Shown piece after piece: positions 16,797 to 25,787 of a stretch of DNA of 64,000 nucleotides. Origin of the DNA: Pseudomonas piscis (lineage in GTDB: Bacteria; Pseudomonadota; Gammaproteobacteria; Pseudomonadales; Pseudomonadaceae); NCBI RefSeq assembly GCF_009380155.1, contig NZ_WHUV01000001.1, positions 1,302,001 to 1,366,000 on the forward strand, read 5' to 3'. The notes below the pieces were generated by a model that was not told where the DNA came from, ran no database searches, and saw only the letters and a program-made list of their open reading frames with translations. The translations under genes were made by a program, and so were the position numbers. Each line of letters starts with the position of its first letter. Positions within the stretch are counted from its first letter, which is position 1.

Positions 16797-17231
16797 ATGC
16801 CGTTGACCGATGAACACCGTTTTGGCATGCAGCTGGCGCAAATGTCCCGCGGCTGGCGTGCTGAACTGGACCGCCGCCTGGCTGGCCTGGGCCTCTCGCA
16901 AGCCCGCTGGCTGGTGCTGCTGCACCTGGCCCGTTTCGAAGAAGCGCCGACCCAGCGCGAGTTGGCGCAAAGCGTCGGCGTGGAAGGGCCGACCCTGGCC
17001 CGTTTGCTCGATAGCCTGGAAACCCAGGGCCTGGTCCAGCGGCAATCGGTGATGGAAGATCGCCGGGCGAAGAAGATCGTCCTCTGCCCTTCGGCGCGCC
17101 CCCTGATCGATCAGATCGAGACTATCGCCACTGCCTTGCGCCATGAATTGTTCATTGGCGTCGATGAAGAGGACATGCGGGTTTGCATGCGTGTCCACGG
17201 ACGTATCCTGGCCAACCTGGAAAAGTCCTGA
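16797..17231 (+). CDS. MarR/SlyA-family transcriptional regulator
   Basis: A 144-aa winged-HTH dimeric regulator: LSQARWLVLLHLARFEEAPTQRELAQSVGVEGPTLARLLDSLETQGLVQR with the wing SVMEDRRAKKIVLCPSARPLI. This matches SlyA/MarR proteins, including the DRR wing motif. Upstream 16745-16790 is very AT-rich and likely holds its promoter and operator (CTAATAATTAG is nearly palindromic). Two cysteines could allow redox sensing, which is speculative. The same recQ-marR-plpD order occurs in P. aeruginosa. Confidence 0.88.
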   Translation: MPLTDEHRFGMQLAQMSRGWRAELDRRLAGLGLSQARWLVLLHLARFEEAPTQRELAQSVGVEGPTLARLLDSLETQGLVQRQSVMEDRRAKKIVLCPSARPLIDQIETIATALRHELFIGVDEEDMRVCMRVHGRILANLEKS

Positions 17232-17239
17232 AGCCTGCG

Positions 17240-17261
17240 ACCGGGGTCGCCTGACTCCGGT
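17240..17261 (+). terminator. Hairpin after marR
   Basis: ACCGGGGTC pairs with GACTCCGGT (one G-U pair) around a GCCT loop, followed by a pyrimidine-rich stretch. It sits just after the marR stop. Confidence 0.55.
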
Positions 17262-17302
17262 CTTCATCATCTCCCATCATTGCTGATCCTGCTGGTCGCC
17301 AC

Positions 17303-17325
17303 TGCGCCAGCGGGCCGCTGGCGCA
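17303..17325 (-). terminator. Hairpin after plpD
   Basis: A perfect palindrome, TGCGCCAGC/GCTGGCGCA, with a 5-nt centre, 7 bp after the plpD stop on the minus strand. No T-tract. Confidence 0.5.
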
Positions 17326-17331
17326 CGCTTG

Positions 17332-19521
17332 TCAGAAGGTCTGGCCCAGGTTCAGCGACAGTGCCTTCTGGTTTTCGTCGTTGAAGCCATAGCTGAAATT
17401 CAGCGGCCCCAGTGGCGTATCGAAGCCCAGGAAGATACTGGCCGCGTTGATGTAGCCGCTGTCGAAGGCGTTGTCGTTGTTCCAGGCCCGGCCCCGTTCC
17501 AGGGAGCCGCCCAGGTACAGCGGGAAATCCAGGGGCAGGTAGGCGCGTGGTGTGAGCCGGCGGAAATACACCGCGCGGGCCAGGCTGATGTTCTGTCCCG
17601 ACAGGGCGTCTTGGCGAAACCCCGACAACTGTCGCGCACCGCCCAGCAGGAAGCTGGACGTCACCACGTCGGCAGTGTCCAGGGTCCGCCCATAGCGCCC
17701 GCCGAGGATGAAGGTGTTGGGGCCGCTGCTCAGGGCCTTGTCCAGCTTGAACTCCCATTGGCGGTAGTGCTTGTCCGAGCCCAGGCCCGGTTCGAACTGG
17801 CGCAGGGTCAGGCGAATGTCTTCACCCGAGTGGGGGAAGTAGACGTTGTCCAGGGAGTCGAAGGAGTACTGCAGCTGGTAGTAGCCTTCGTTGAAGTGCA
17901 GCTTCGGCAGGTCCTGGTCGCCGATGCGTACATCGGCGTTGCCCCAGGCTTCGCCCACACCGAAGCGCACCTCGCCGCTGTTGCCGATCTGCCGGCCCAG
18001 GTTGAGGCCGAAGCCGTAGCGCTCGACGCGATATTCGGCGATGGGGTCGTTGTCCAGGGTGGCCTCGACGTTTTGCGACTGCGCAGTGATGAATGGGGCG
18101 ACGAAGTAGCGCGAGCCGGCATCCAGCGGTTGGTAGAACTCGCTGTACAGCTCCTGGCGGTCGCCGATCTGCAGTCGCGTCAGCCACTCCGCGCCGAGGC
18201 TGTTGATGCCGTTCATGCGGTAGCTGGCGCCGATGTTGAAGGCGCTGTCGCCGCGCAAGTCATCGGACAGGCTCAGGCCCAGGCGCAGGTAATCGGTGCC
18301 GCTGCGCTTGCCCCGGGCGCTGATCACCAGGGTATTGTCCTGGCCCTTGTGGATCACCCGGTATTGCACCTGCTCGAAGAAGTCCAGGCCGTAGAGGGTG
18401 CCCATGTCGGTTTCCAGGCGGCCCAGGTCCAGGGGCTCGCCGATGTGCTGGCGGATGTAGTAGCGGATGACGTCGTCACTGACCTTGGAATCGTTTTCCA
18501 CCTTGATCTGGCTGATGATCGGCGTGCGCTGGCTGGGCTGGCGGGCGGCGGTGAGCTGCGCGGGCTGCGGATTTTCCCGGCGCAAGTGGGCCAGTCGGGT
18601 GTCGAGGATCCGGGTGGCGCGGTAGCCAGCGTCGATAATCTCCTGGGCGCGGCCGAAATCGGTGACGCCGAATGCCGAGAGTGCCGGCTGGACCAGCACG
18701 TCGTCCTTGTGCAGCGCGGCCAGCTGTTCCTCGGAGTTGCGCCGGGTCATCAGGGTGATGGACTGGGTCAGCACGTCGACCACTGTGTTGAGCTGCTTGC
18801 GCGAGCGTAGCGGCGTGCCGATATCCACCACGATGGCGATATCCACACCCATTTCCCGGGCCACGTCCAGCGGGATGTTGTCGGTCATGCCGCCGTCCAC
18901 CAGCAACCGGCCGTCGAGTTCCACCGGGGCGAATACCGCCGGGATCGACATGCTGGCGCGAATCACCTGGGGCAGGTGGCCCTTGCGGAACACGACTTTT
19001 TCACCACTGGCGATATCGGTGGCTACCGCCCGGAACGGGATCGGCAGCTTGTCGAAATCGCGGGTGTCGCTGGCGTGGGCCAGCTTGCTTTCCAGCAACA
19101 GGGCGAGGTTCTGGCCCTGGATCACGCCCAGCGGCAGGCCCAGGCTGCCGTCGTCGCGGAAACTGAGCTTCTGCTTGACCAGGAAATCGCGGTCATCCTG
19201 CTTGCGCCGAAAGGGTACGTCTTCCCGGGGCGGCGCATCGGACAGGGCCTGCTTCCAGTCGATCTCCAGGGCCAGCTTCTCCAGCTCGTCGATCTGGTAG
19301 CCCGAGGCGTAGAGCCCGCCGATCACCGCACCCATGCTGGTACCGGCGATGGCGTCGATGCGGATGCCTTGTTCTTCCAGGGCCTTGAGCACCCCGACAT
19401 GGGCCAGGCCGCGGGCGGCGCCACCGGACAGCACCAGGCCGATTTTCGGATGCGCAGGCTCGGCGCAATGGGCGATCACGGGGAGCAGGCAGAGCAACAG
19501 GCAAGACAGCAAGCGGCGCAT
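17332..19521 (-). CDS. plpD: Type Vd autotransporter patatin-like phospholipase PlpD
   Basis: A 729-aa secreted lipase/outer membrane protein. A signal peptide of about 19 aa is followed by a patatin domain: the oxyanion loop GGAARG at 33-38, nucleophile elbow GTSMG (Ser62) and dyad Asp209 in DGG. A POTRA-like segment (PIISQIKVENDSKVSDDVIRYYIRQHIGEPLD) comes next, then a 16-strand surface-antigen/Omp85-type barrel ending in Phe (LNLGQTF). Domain order, length (about 728) and catalytic spacing match P. aeruginosa PlpD (PA3339), which exports its own phospholipase A1 domain. The context with recQ and marR is also conserved. Confidence 0.95.
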   Translation of the reverse strand: MRRLLSCLLLCLLPVIAHCAEPAHPKIGLVLSGGAARGLAHVGVLKALEEQGIRIDAIAGTSMGAVIGGLYASGYQIDELEKLALEIDWKQALSDAPPREDVPFRRKQDDRDFLVKQKLSFRDDGSLGLPLGVIQGQNLALLLESKLAHASDTRDFDKLPIPFRAVATDIASGEKVVFRKGHLPQVIRASMSIPAVFAPVELDGRLLVDGGMTDNIPLDVAREMGVDIAIVVDIGTPLRSRKQLNTVVDVLTQSITLMTRRNSEEQLAALHKDDVLVQPALSAFGVTDFGRAQEIIDAGYRATRILDTRLAHLRRENPQPAQLTAARQPSQRTPIISQIKVENDSKVSDDVIRYYIRQHIGEPLDLGRLETDMGTLYGLDFFEQVQYRVIHKGQDNTLVISARGKRSGTDYLRLGLSLSDDLRGDSAFNIGASYRMNGINSLGAEWLTRLQIGDRQELYSEFYQPLDAGSRYFVAPFITAQSQNVEATLDNDPIAEYRVERYGFGLNLGRQIGNSGEVRFGVGEAWGNADVRIGDQDLPKLHFNEGYYQLQYSFDSLDNVYFPHSGEDIRLTLRQFEPGLGSDKHYRQWEFKLDKALSSGPNTFILGGRYGRTLDTADVVTSSFLLGGARQLSGFRQDALSGQNISLARAVYFRRLTPRAYLPLDFPLYLGGSLERGRAWNNDNAFDSGYINAASIFLGFDTPLGPLNFSYGFNDENQKALSLNLGQTF

Positions 19522-19592
19522 CAGGCTTCTCGGGGCTGGCGATAAAGCCGGCTATTATAGCGACGCCCTCGAACTCAGGACCCGGCCGTACC

Positions 19593-19880
19593 ATGACTGA
19601 ACGTAAACCCGAAGTGATCATCACCTATTGCACCCAGTGCCAGTGGCTGCTGCGAGCGGCCTGGCTGGCTCAGGAGCTGTTGAGCACCTTCAGCGACGAC
19701 CTGGCCAAGGTCTCCCTGGAGCCCGCCACCGGCGGTACTTTCCGCATCCAGTGCGATGGCGTGCAGATCTGGGAGCGCAAGGCCGATGGCGGTTTTCCCG
19801 AAGCCAAGGTGCTCAAGCAACGGGTCCGCGACTGCATCGATCCCGAGCGTGACCTGGGCCACAACGACCGGTCTCAGTGA
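19593..19880 (+). CDS. SelT/SelW/SelH-family (Rdx) protein with CxxC
   Basis: A 95-aa thioredoxin-like protein. YCTQCQW carries the CxxC motif in the place of the Cys-Sec pair of selenoprotein W. The rest (LAQELLSTF, VSLEPATGGTFRIQCDGVQIWERKADGGFPEAKVLKQRVRDCI) fits the Rdx family exactly. Both positions are Cys, so no selenocysteine is needed. Presumed cytosolic redox function, substrate unknown. Its last 7 bp overlap the end of the convergent eamA gene. Confidence 0.9.
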   Translation: MTERKPEVIITYCTQCQWLLRAAWLAQELLSTFSDDLAKVSLEPATGGTFRIQCDGVQIWERKADGGFPEAKVLKQRVRDCIDPERDLGHNDRSQ

Positions 19881-20767
19881 GAGCCTGCCTGGGCGGTTTT
19901 GCCCTGGCTGCCTGAACCCGCGGACAGGCGGCTGGAGACCACGATCGCAGTGATGATCAAGGCTCCACCCAGCAGCATGCGCAGGGTCGGGTTCTCGCCG
20001 AACAGCACCCAGGCCACGGTGATCCCGTAGACCGGCTCCAGGGCGAAGACCACCGCCGCGGTGCGTGCCTTGATCACCGCCAGGCTGGCGACGAACAGGC
20101 TGTGGGCCAGGCCGGTGCAGAAGATGCCCAGCAGGCTGATCCACAGCCAGTCCATGGCGGGTACCTCGGGCAGTTCCGGCGCCGCCACCGGCAGCAGGCA
20201 AAGGCCCACCACCAGGTTCTGGCACAGCGCCGCCTGTACCGCTGGAATCCGTCCCGAGCCGGCGCGGTTGTTCAGCGACAGCAGGGAGAACAGCAAGCCC
20301 GAGGCCACGGACCAGAGCAGGCCGGTGGTGGCCTGGCTGGCGAGGTCGAAGTCCGGGGTAACCAGCACCAGGCCGATGCTTACCAGGGCTACCAGCACGA
20401 TCTCGTTGATGCGGATCCGCTCGCGGAAGATCAAGCCTTCGAGAATCACCGTGAAGGCCGGGAAGCTGGCAAAACCCAGGGTGGCGATGGCCACGCCGGC
20501 GATCTTGACCGAGACGAAGAAGCTCACCCAGTGGCCCGCCAGCAACAGGCCGCTGAGCAGCAAGCGCAACCAGTCGCCGGTGGCCAGCCGCTGCCAGGGC
20601 GCATTGCTGGCCAGGCCGGCGAAGAACCCCAGGGCGAGCACGGCAAAGGCCGCGCGGCCGAACACGATGACCGCCGGTGAAGCGGCGGCCAGTTTGCCGA
20701 ACACACCGGTCAGGCCGAACATCAGTGCGCCGATATGCAGGGCGCCAAGGGCGGTACGCGGGGTCAT
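19874..20767 (-). CDS. EamA-type (DMT) transporter
   Basis: A 297-aa inner membrane protein with ten hydrophobic helices in two EamA repeats: first ALHIGALMFGLTGVFGKLAAASPAVIVFGRAAFA, with FASFPAFTVILEGLIFRERI at its end; second GLLWSVASGLLFSLLSLNNR, with FALEPVYGITVAWVLFGENPTLRMLLGGALI. Family members export amino acids or metabolites; the substrate is not visible. An AraC-type gene 46 bp upstream on the same strand probably regulates it. Confidence 0.85.
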   Translation of the reverse strand: MTPRTALGALHIGALMFGLTGVFGKLAAASPAVIVFGRAAFAVLALGFFAGLASNAPWQRLATGDWLRLLLSGLLLAGHWVSFFVSVKIAGVAIATLGFASFPAFTVILEGLIFRERIRINEIVLVALVSIGLVLVTPDFDLASQATTGLLWSVASGLLFSLLSLNNRAGSGRIPAVQAALCQNLVVGLCLLPVAAPELPEVPAMDWLWISLLGIFCTGLAHSLFVASLAVIKARTAAVVFALEPVYGITVAWVLFGENPTLRMLLGGALIITAIVVSSRLSAGSGSQGKTAQAGSH

Positions 20768-20813
20768 GTCATTCCTTAACGCAAGACGGGCCGTGATGGC
20801 CGGGACGATGGGC

Positions 20814-21629
20814 TCAGTCTACGGGGCCGGCACCGATGTCGTCTGTCGCGAGGCTGCCGGCTTTTGTCGAGCAACTCGCGCGCGCTTCTTGGCGCAACTG
20901 GCGGGGCGAGCGGCCGAATTCGCGCAATATCGCCGCCGAGAAAGCGCTCTGGGAGCCATAGCCTACGCGGTCGGCCACCTCGCCGATGGGCATCGACGAG
21001 CCACGCAACAGTTCCACGGCCATGTGCAGGCGTCGGCTGCGCACGTAGTCCATGGGCGTGCGCCCGCATTCGGCGATGAAGCGCGCGTGCAGGCGTGTGC
21101 CGGACAAACCGGCGATTCGCGCCAGGTCGGCCACCTGCAAGGGATGGGCGGCGTGGCGATCGATATGGGCGTTCAGCGCGGCAAAGGGCAGGCGTCGTTC
21201 ACCAGGGTGGCCAGCGGCCGGATGGTTGAGGCTGGCCAATAGCAGCACCGCCCCTTGCTGGGCGATCAACGGGTCGTCCACCGGGCTGTCCGCCAGCCAG
21301 TTGACCAGGCGGCTCTGGTTCGGCGCCAGGACCTGGCGCCGCGGGCTGTCGAGCAAGCGTCGGCTGGCCTCGGCATGTTCTCCCAGGGACTGGCCGAGCC
21401 AATGTTCGCCGGGTATGTCCAGCACCAGGCACTGGCTGCCGCCGGGGCTGCCGCAGATATGCCGGGCGCCGGCCGGCACCACCACGAAGCTCTGCTGCCG
21501 CACTTGGCTGCCCTGGCCCTCGACCTCGAAGTCGAGTTGGCCCGAAAGGCCGAATACCAGTTGCGCATGCTCGTGGCTGTGGGCGATCAGGTCGTGGCTG
21601 TAGTGGCGCAGGGTGAGGATAGATCCCAT
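20814..21629 (-). CDS. AraC-family regulator with N-terminal cupin
   Basis: A 271-aa protein. The N-terminal cupin (YSHDLIAHSHEHAQLVFGLSGQLDFEVEG with SFVVVPAGARH) has the histidine-rich pattern of metal- or ligand-binding cupins. The C-terminus carries two HTH motifs (LQVADLARIAGLSGTRLHARF and MPIGEVADRVGYGSQSAFSAAILREFGRSPRQLRQ). AAGGAG 7 bases upstream sets the start at MGSILTLRHY; a longer frame adds 27 unlikely residues. Same strand and directly upstream of the EamA transporter, its probable target. Confidence 0.85.
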   Translation of the reverse strand: MGSILTLRHYSHDLIAHSHEHAQLVFGLSGQLDFEVEGQGSQVRQQSFVVVPAGARHICGSPGGSQCLVLDIPGEHWLGQSLGEHAEASRRLLDSPRRQVLAPNQSRLVNWLADSPVDDPLIAQQGAVLLLASLNHPAAGHPGERRLPFAALNAHIDRHAAHPLQVADLARIAGLSGTRLHARFIAECGRTPMDYVRSRRLHMAVELLRGSSMPIGEVADRVGYGSQSAFSAAILREFGRSPRQLRQEARASCSTKAGSLATDDIGAGPVD

Positions 21630-21761
21630 CGCGATCTCCTTGGCAGGCCCGCAGTCTACACCGGCCGTCGGGCCTTTCGCGCTGTCATCGCTCTGCCGCA
21701 TATCTGTCATGGGCCATTAACCGCTTGGGAGCAAGCTCGCAAAAAATCCCGGAGAGCGTCC

Positions 21762-22583
21762 ATGACCCATGCCGAACTCGCCAAACCCAGTCGCAAGCAG
21801 CGGGTACGCACCCTGTGGATCTCGGATGTGCACCTGGGCACCCGGGATTGCCAGGCCGAGCACCTGGCGCAGTTTCTCAAGAGCTATCACGCCGACCGCA
21901 TCTACCTGGTGGGCGACATCATCGATGGCTGGAAGCTGAGGGGTGGGATGTACTGGCCCCAAGCCCACACCAACGTCATCCGTCGCTTGCTGACCATGAG
22001 CAAGCGCGGCACCGAGGTGATCTACGTCACCGGCAATCACGACGAATTCCTGCGGCGCTATTCCAAGCTGATCCTGGGCAACATCCAGTTGGTGGACGAG
22101 GCGGTGCACGTCACCGCGGATGGCCGCCACCTGCTGGTGATCCACGGCGACCAGTTCGACGTCATTACCCGCTATCACCGCTGGCTGGCGTTCCTGGGCG
22201 ATTCGGCCTACGAGTTCACCCTGACCCTCAACCGCTGGCTCAACCACTGGCGGGCGCGCTACGGCTATGGCTACTGGTCGTTGTCGGCCTACCTCAAGCA
22301 CAAGGTCAAGACCGCCGTGAGCTTCATCAGTGATTTCGAGGAAGCCATCGCCCATGAATGCGTCAAGCGCGAGCTGCACGGTGTGGTCTGCGGCCATATC
22401 CACCATGCCGAGATCCGCAAGGTGGGCGAGGTGGAGTACCTCAACTGCGGGGATTGGGTGGAATCCTGCACGGCGCTGATCGAGCATTGGGATGGCACCA
22501 TCGAGCTCTATCGCCTGGCCGAAGCCCAGGCCCGCGAGGCCCAGCTCAAGGCCGAGCGCATGAAGCTGGCCGAACCTGCCTGA
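21762..22583 (+). CDS. UDP-2,3-diacylglucosamine pyrophosphatase-like metallophosphoesterase (LpxH2-type)
   Basis: A 273-aa calcineurin-fold phosphoesterase with the five metal-binding blocks DVHLGTRD, GDIIDGW, GNHDE, HGDQFD and GHIHHAE in order. LpxH proper is about 240 aa and cleaves UDP-diacylglucosamine in lipid A synthesis. This longer form, with a basic N-terminus (KPSRKQRVRTLWISDVHLGT) and a charged coiled-coil tail (EAQAREAQLKAERMKLAEPA), is the LpxH2-type paralogue seen beside true LpxH in pseudomonads, so the exact substrate is uncertain. The ATG at 21762 has GGAG upstream. Confidence 0.82.
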   Translation: MTHAELAKPSRKQRVRTLWISDVHLGTRDCQAEHLAQFLKSYHADRIYLVGDIIDGWKLRGGMYWPQAHTNVIRRLLTMSKRGTEVIYVTGNHDEFLRRYSKLILGNIQLVDEAVHVTADGRHLLVIHGDQFDVITRYHRWLAFLGDSAYEFTLTLNRWLNHWRARYGYGYWSLSAYLKHKVKTAVSFISDFEEAIAHECVKRELHGVVCGHIHHAEIRKVGEVEYLNCGDWVESCTALIEHWDGTIELYRLAEAQAREAQLKAERMKLAEPA

Positions 22584-22720
22584 ATCCTGGGGTTTGGGTT
22601 TGCCTGAGCCGGGCTGACCGGCTCGGGCAGGCCGTCTTGAAGCTATTCAGCGCATTTACCTGTCGGCGATGAGCCTGGCGCTACCTTTGCAGCAACATCT
22701 CCCCCCGGCAGCGGCCCGGC

Positions 22721-23032
22721 CTAGAAGGGCACCTTGCCCAGCAGCATGTCGCGGTACATGACGAAGTCGCCCAGCAGGCTGTACAGCGGATGCTGGAAGG
22801 TCGCGGGGCGGTTCTTCTCGAAGAAGAAATGCCCGACCCAGGCGAAGCCGTAGCCCGCCACCGGCAAGGCCAGCAGCAACAGCCAGGCACCTTTGCCGAT
22901 GGCCAGGGCCAGGAGGAAGATCACCAGGGTGGTGCCGATGAAGTGCAGGCGGCGGCAGGTGCTGTCGCTGTGCTCGCTCAGGTAATAGGGGTAGAACTCG
23001 GCGAAGCTGTGGAACTGGCGGACGTTTTCCAT
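22721..23032 (-). CDS. DUF962 / Mpo1-like membrane protein
   Basis: A 103-aa protein with the DUF962 pattern: FAEFYPYYLSEHSDSTCRRLHFIGTTLVIF (family motif YxxxHxxxxxRxxHxxGT), GYGFAWVGHFFFEKNRPATFQHPLYSLLGDFVMY (family motif WxxHxxxExNxPAxFxxPxxSLxxD). Conserved His residues match those of yeast Mpo1, an Fe(II) dioxygenase of 2-hydroxy fatty acids. Two hydrophobic segments. The length is shorter than yeast Mpo1, as normal for bacterial members. Confidence 0.87.
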   Translation of the reverse strand: MENVRQFHSFAEFYPYYLSEHSDSTCRRLHFIGTTLVIFLLALAIGKGAWLLLLALPVAGYGFAWVGHFFFEKNRPATFQHPLYSLLGDFVMYRDMLLGKVPF

Positions 23033-23191
23033 GGCTGCGGTCTCGGTGCTTGTTGTTATGTGAGCGGGTGTTCTGCAAGGAGCCTACCTGAGTCTAGAGT
23101 CCTGGGCCGCAGCGGCCAGTGACAATAGGCGCCACTTTAGTATCCTTGCGAAATTGGCCGTTACCTGCGGCTCATCATATAAGAAGCCCTC

Positions 23192-24253
23192 ATGAGCGAA
23201 CGAACCACGTCGGCGAGCTGGACCCTGGGAATCGTCAAGGCCCTGGAAATGGATGGCCTGGATTGTCGTGTCCTGTTCGAGCAGCTGGGGCTCGACTATG
23301 CCGCCCTGGAAGATCCGGACGCGCGTTTCACCCAGGACTCCATGACCCGGCTGTGGCAGCGGGCGGTGGAGCTGTCCGGCAACCCGGCGATCGGCCTGAA
23401 CATGGGCAAGGTGGTGCGCCCGGCGTCCTTCAATGTGGCCGGTTATGCCCTGATGTCGAGCCGGACCCTGGCCGAGGGTTTCCAGCGGCTGGTGCGCTAC
23501 CAGCGGATCATTGCCGAAAGCGCCGACCTGAGCTTTCGCCTGTTGCCCGAAGGTTATGCGTTGATCCTCACGGTGCATGGCGACCACCTGCCGCCGACCC
23601 GGCAGAGCGCCGAGGCGTCCCTGGCCTGCGCCCTGGCCCTGTGCGGCTGGCTCACCGGCCGTGACCTGCGGCCACGCAAGGTGATGCTGCAGGGACCGCA
23701 ACCCGAGGACACCCAGCCCTACAAGGACATGTTCCATGCGCCGCTGATGTTCGCCGCGCCCTTCGATGCGCTGATCTTCGAGCGGACCGACATGGAGAGC
23801 ACGTTGCCCACTGCCAACGAGGCCATGGCCCAGCTGCACGACCGGTTTGCCGGCGAGTACCTGGCGCGTTTTTCCGAAAGCCGGGTGACCCACAAGGCGC
23901 GCCAGGTGCTATGCCGCCTGTTGCCCCAGGGCGAGCCCAAGCGCGAGCGGGTGGCGCAGATCCTGCACCTGTCCCAGCGCACCTTGCAGCGTCGCCTGCA
24001 GGAAGAGGGCACCAGCTTCCAGGCGCTGCTCGACGACACGCGCCGGGAGCTGGCCGAGCAGTACCTGGCGCAGCCGAACATGACCTTGCTGGAGATCGCC
24101 TATCTGTTGGGGTTCGCCGATCCGAGCAACTTCTTCCGGGCCTTCCGCCGCTGGTTCGATGCCACGCCCGGCGAGTACCGGGCGCGGCTGGCGGAGTTGC
24201 CGGCCTCGGTCAATGACGCCAGAACGCCGGAATACACAACACGAACACCGTGA
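23192..24253 (+). CDS. AraC-family regulator, OruR-like architecture
   Basis: A 353-aa regulator with an N-terminal arabinose-binding-like domain of the PF12625 type (NPAIGLNMGKVVRPASFNVAGYALMSSRTLAEGFQRLVRYQRII) and a C-terminal double HTH (RVAQILHLSQRTLQRRLQEEGTSFQALLDDTRRELAEQYL, MTLLEIAYLLGFADPSNFFRAFRRW). The style resembles P. aeruginosa OruR (ornithine utilisation), from memory; no ornithine gene lies nearby, so I leave the symbol empty. The last 44 bp overlap the 3' end of the convergent trkH gene. Confidence 0.82.
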   Translation: MSERTTSASWTLGIVKALEMDGLDCRVLFEQLGLDYAALEDPDARFTQDSMTRLWQRAVELSGNPAIGLNMGKVVRPASFNVAGYALMSSRTLAEGFQRLVRYQRIIAESADLSFRLLPEGYALILTVHGDHLPPTRQSAEASLACALALCGWLTGRDLRPRKVMLQGPQPEDTQPYKDMFHAPLMFAAPFDALIFERTDMESTLPTANEAMAQLHDRFAGEYLARFSESRVTHKARQVLCRLLPQGEPKRERVAQILHLSQRTLQRRLQEEGTSFQALLDDTRRELAEQYLAQPNMTLLEIAYLLGFADPSNFFRAFRRWFDATPGEYRARLAELPASVNDARTPEYTTRTP

Positions 24254-25664
24254 TGATCTCCAGGCGTCCCAGGAGCATGCCCAGGGACAGGATCCACTTG
24301 GCGGCATCCGGCAGGGTGGAGAAGTTGCCCGCCGGGCCGATGGTTTCCCCAAGGCCCGGGCCCACACCGGAAACGGTACTGGCGGCGCCGGTCAGGGCGG
24401 TCATCCAGTCCAGGCCCAGCAGCGACAAGGCCAGGGCGATCACGCAGATGGTAATGGCGAAGAAGAACGAAAAAGTCAGGATCGAGCGGACGATTTCCTC
24501 GTCCAGGCGATGACCGTTGTACTTCTGCTTGATCACCGCCCGAGGGTGGATCAGCTGGTTGAGGTTGGCCTTGAGCAGGATGTAGGCCACCTGGAAGCGG
24601 AAGATCTTGATCCCGCCGGCGGTAGAACCCGAGCAGCCACCGACGAAACCCAGGTAGAAGAACAGCATCAGCGAGAAATTGCCCCACAGGCTGTAGTCGC
24701 CCAGGGCGAATCCGGTGGTAGTGACCACCGAGGTCACGTTCAGCGCCACGTGGCGCAGGGCATCGAGCCAATGCAGGTTGGTGGTCCACCAGTACCAGGT
24801 GCCCAGTACCAGCCAGGTCACCAGCAGCATGGCCAGCAGCCCCTGGACTTGCTGGTCCTTGAGCAGCGCCCGGCGGTTGCCACGCAGGGTGGCCACGTAC
24901 AGGGTGAACGGCAGGCTGCCGAGGATCATCACCAGCACGGCCACCCAGTGCACCGCTGGTTGCTTCCAGTGGGCCAGGGATTCGTCCGAGGTGGAGAAGC
25001 CGCCGGTGGAGATCGCCGACATGGCGTGGTTGATGGCATCGAACACGTTCATCCCGGCCCACCAGAACGCCAGGCTGCCGATGATGGTGATGCCCACGTA
25101 GGTGGCGACGATCAGCCGGGCCACCATGTGCGAGCGCGGCATGACCTTCTCCGAGCGGTCCGAGGATTCGGTCTGGAACAGGCGCATGCCACCGATGCGC
25201 AGCAGCGGCAGGATCGCCACCGCCATGCCGATGAAGCCGATGCCTCCCAGCCAGTGCAGCAACGAACGCCAGATCAGGATCCCCGGGGACATGTCGTCCA
25301 GTCCACTGAGCACCGTGGAACCGGTGGCCGTGATGCCGGACATGCTCTCGAAGAACGAGTCGGTGTAGCTGATGTGCTGGGTCAGCAGGAACGGCAAGGC
25401 GGCGAAGATGCACACCACCACCCAGCTGGAGACGGTCAGCAGGTACATGTCCCTGGGGCGCAGGTGCACATGCTCGGGCCGTCCCGGGAGCACCAGGGCC
25501 AGGCCGGCGATGAAGGTGATCAGGCTGGCCCAGAGGAACGACGGCAAGTCGCCTGTGCGCTCGAAGATCACCAGCGTCGCCATGGGCACGACCATGGCGA
25601 TGGCCAGGGTGATCAGGAAGATGCCGATGATGAAACCAATGATCCTGAGGGTCGGCAACGCCAT
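24210..25664 (-). CDS. trkH: Trk potassium uptake protein TrkH
   Basis: A 484-aa membrane channel subunit. The four selectivity-filter P-loops are visible: ITATGSTVLSG (about residue 110), AISTGGFSTSD, VTTTGFALGDYS and STVSGVGPGLG, together with the intramembrane loop GGCSGSTAGGIKIFR. It works with the cytosolic TrkA subunit, not in this window. Length and sequence fit TrkH of Gammaproteobacteria. It is transcribed away from the nitroreductase gene. Confidence 0.95.
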   Translation of the reverse strand: MALPTLRIIGFIIGIFLITLAIAMVVPMATLVIFERTGDLPSFLWASLITFIAGLALVLPGRPEHVHLRPRDMYLLTVSSWVVVCIFAALPFLLTQHISYTDSFFESMSGITATGSTVLSGLDDMSPGILIWRSLLHWLGGIGFIGMAVAILPLLRIGGMRLFQTESSDRSEKVMPRSHMVARLIVATYVGITIIGSLAFWWAGMNVFDAINHAMSAISTGGFSTSDESLAHWKQPAVHWVAVLVMILGSLPFTLYVATLRGNRRALLKDQQVQGLLAMLLVTWLVLGTWYWWTTNLHWLDALRHVALNVTSVVTTTGFALGDYSLWGNFSLMLFFYLGFVGGCSGSTAGGIKIFRFQVAYILLKANLNQLIHPRAVIKQKYNGHRLDEEIVRSILTFSFFFAITICVIALALSLLGLDWMTALTGAASTVSGVGPGLGETIGPAGNFSTLPDAAKWILSLGMLLGRLEIITVFVLCIPAFWRH

Positions 25665-25787
25665 GTGTTCAGCTCGGGCTGGAAGAGAAAGGCGCTCATT
25701 CTACCTGCGGGGCAGGGCATGTAAACCAGGCATCCGGTTAGCGGATACCGCTAGAATAGCCGGACATTTTTTCCAAGGAGGTGGCCG

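Noticed and set aside
24159..25724. Plus-strand frame opposite trkH
   Set aside because: Gln/His/Asp-rich antisense of a membrane protein; no homology pattern.
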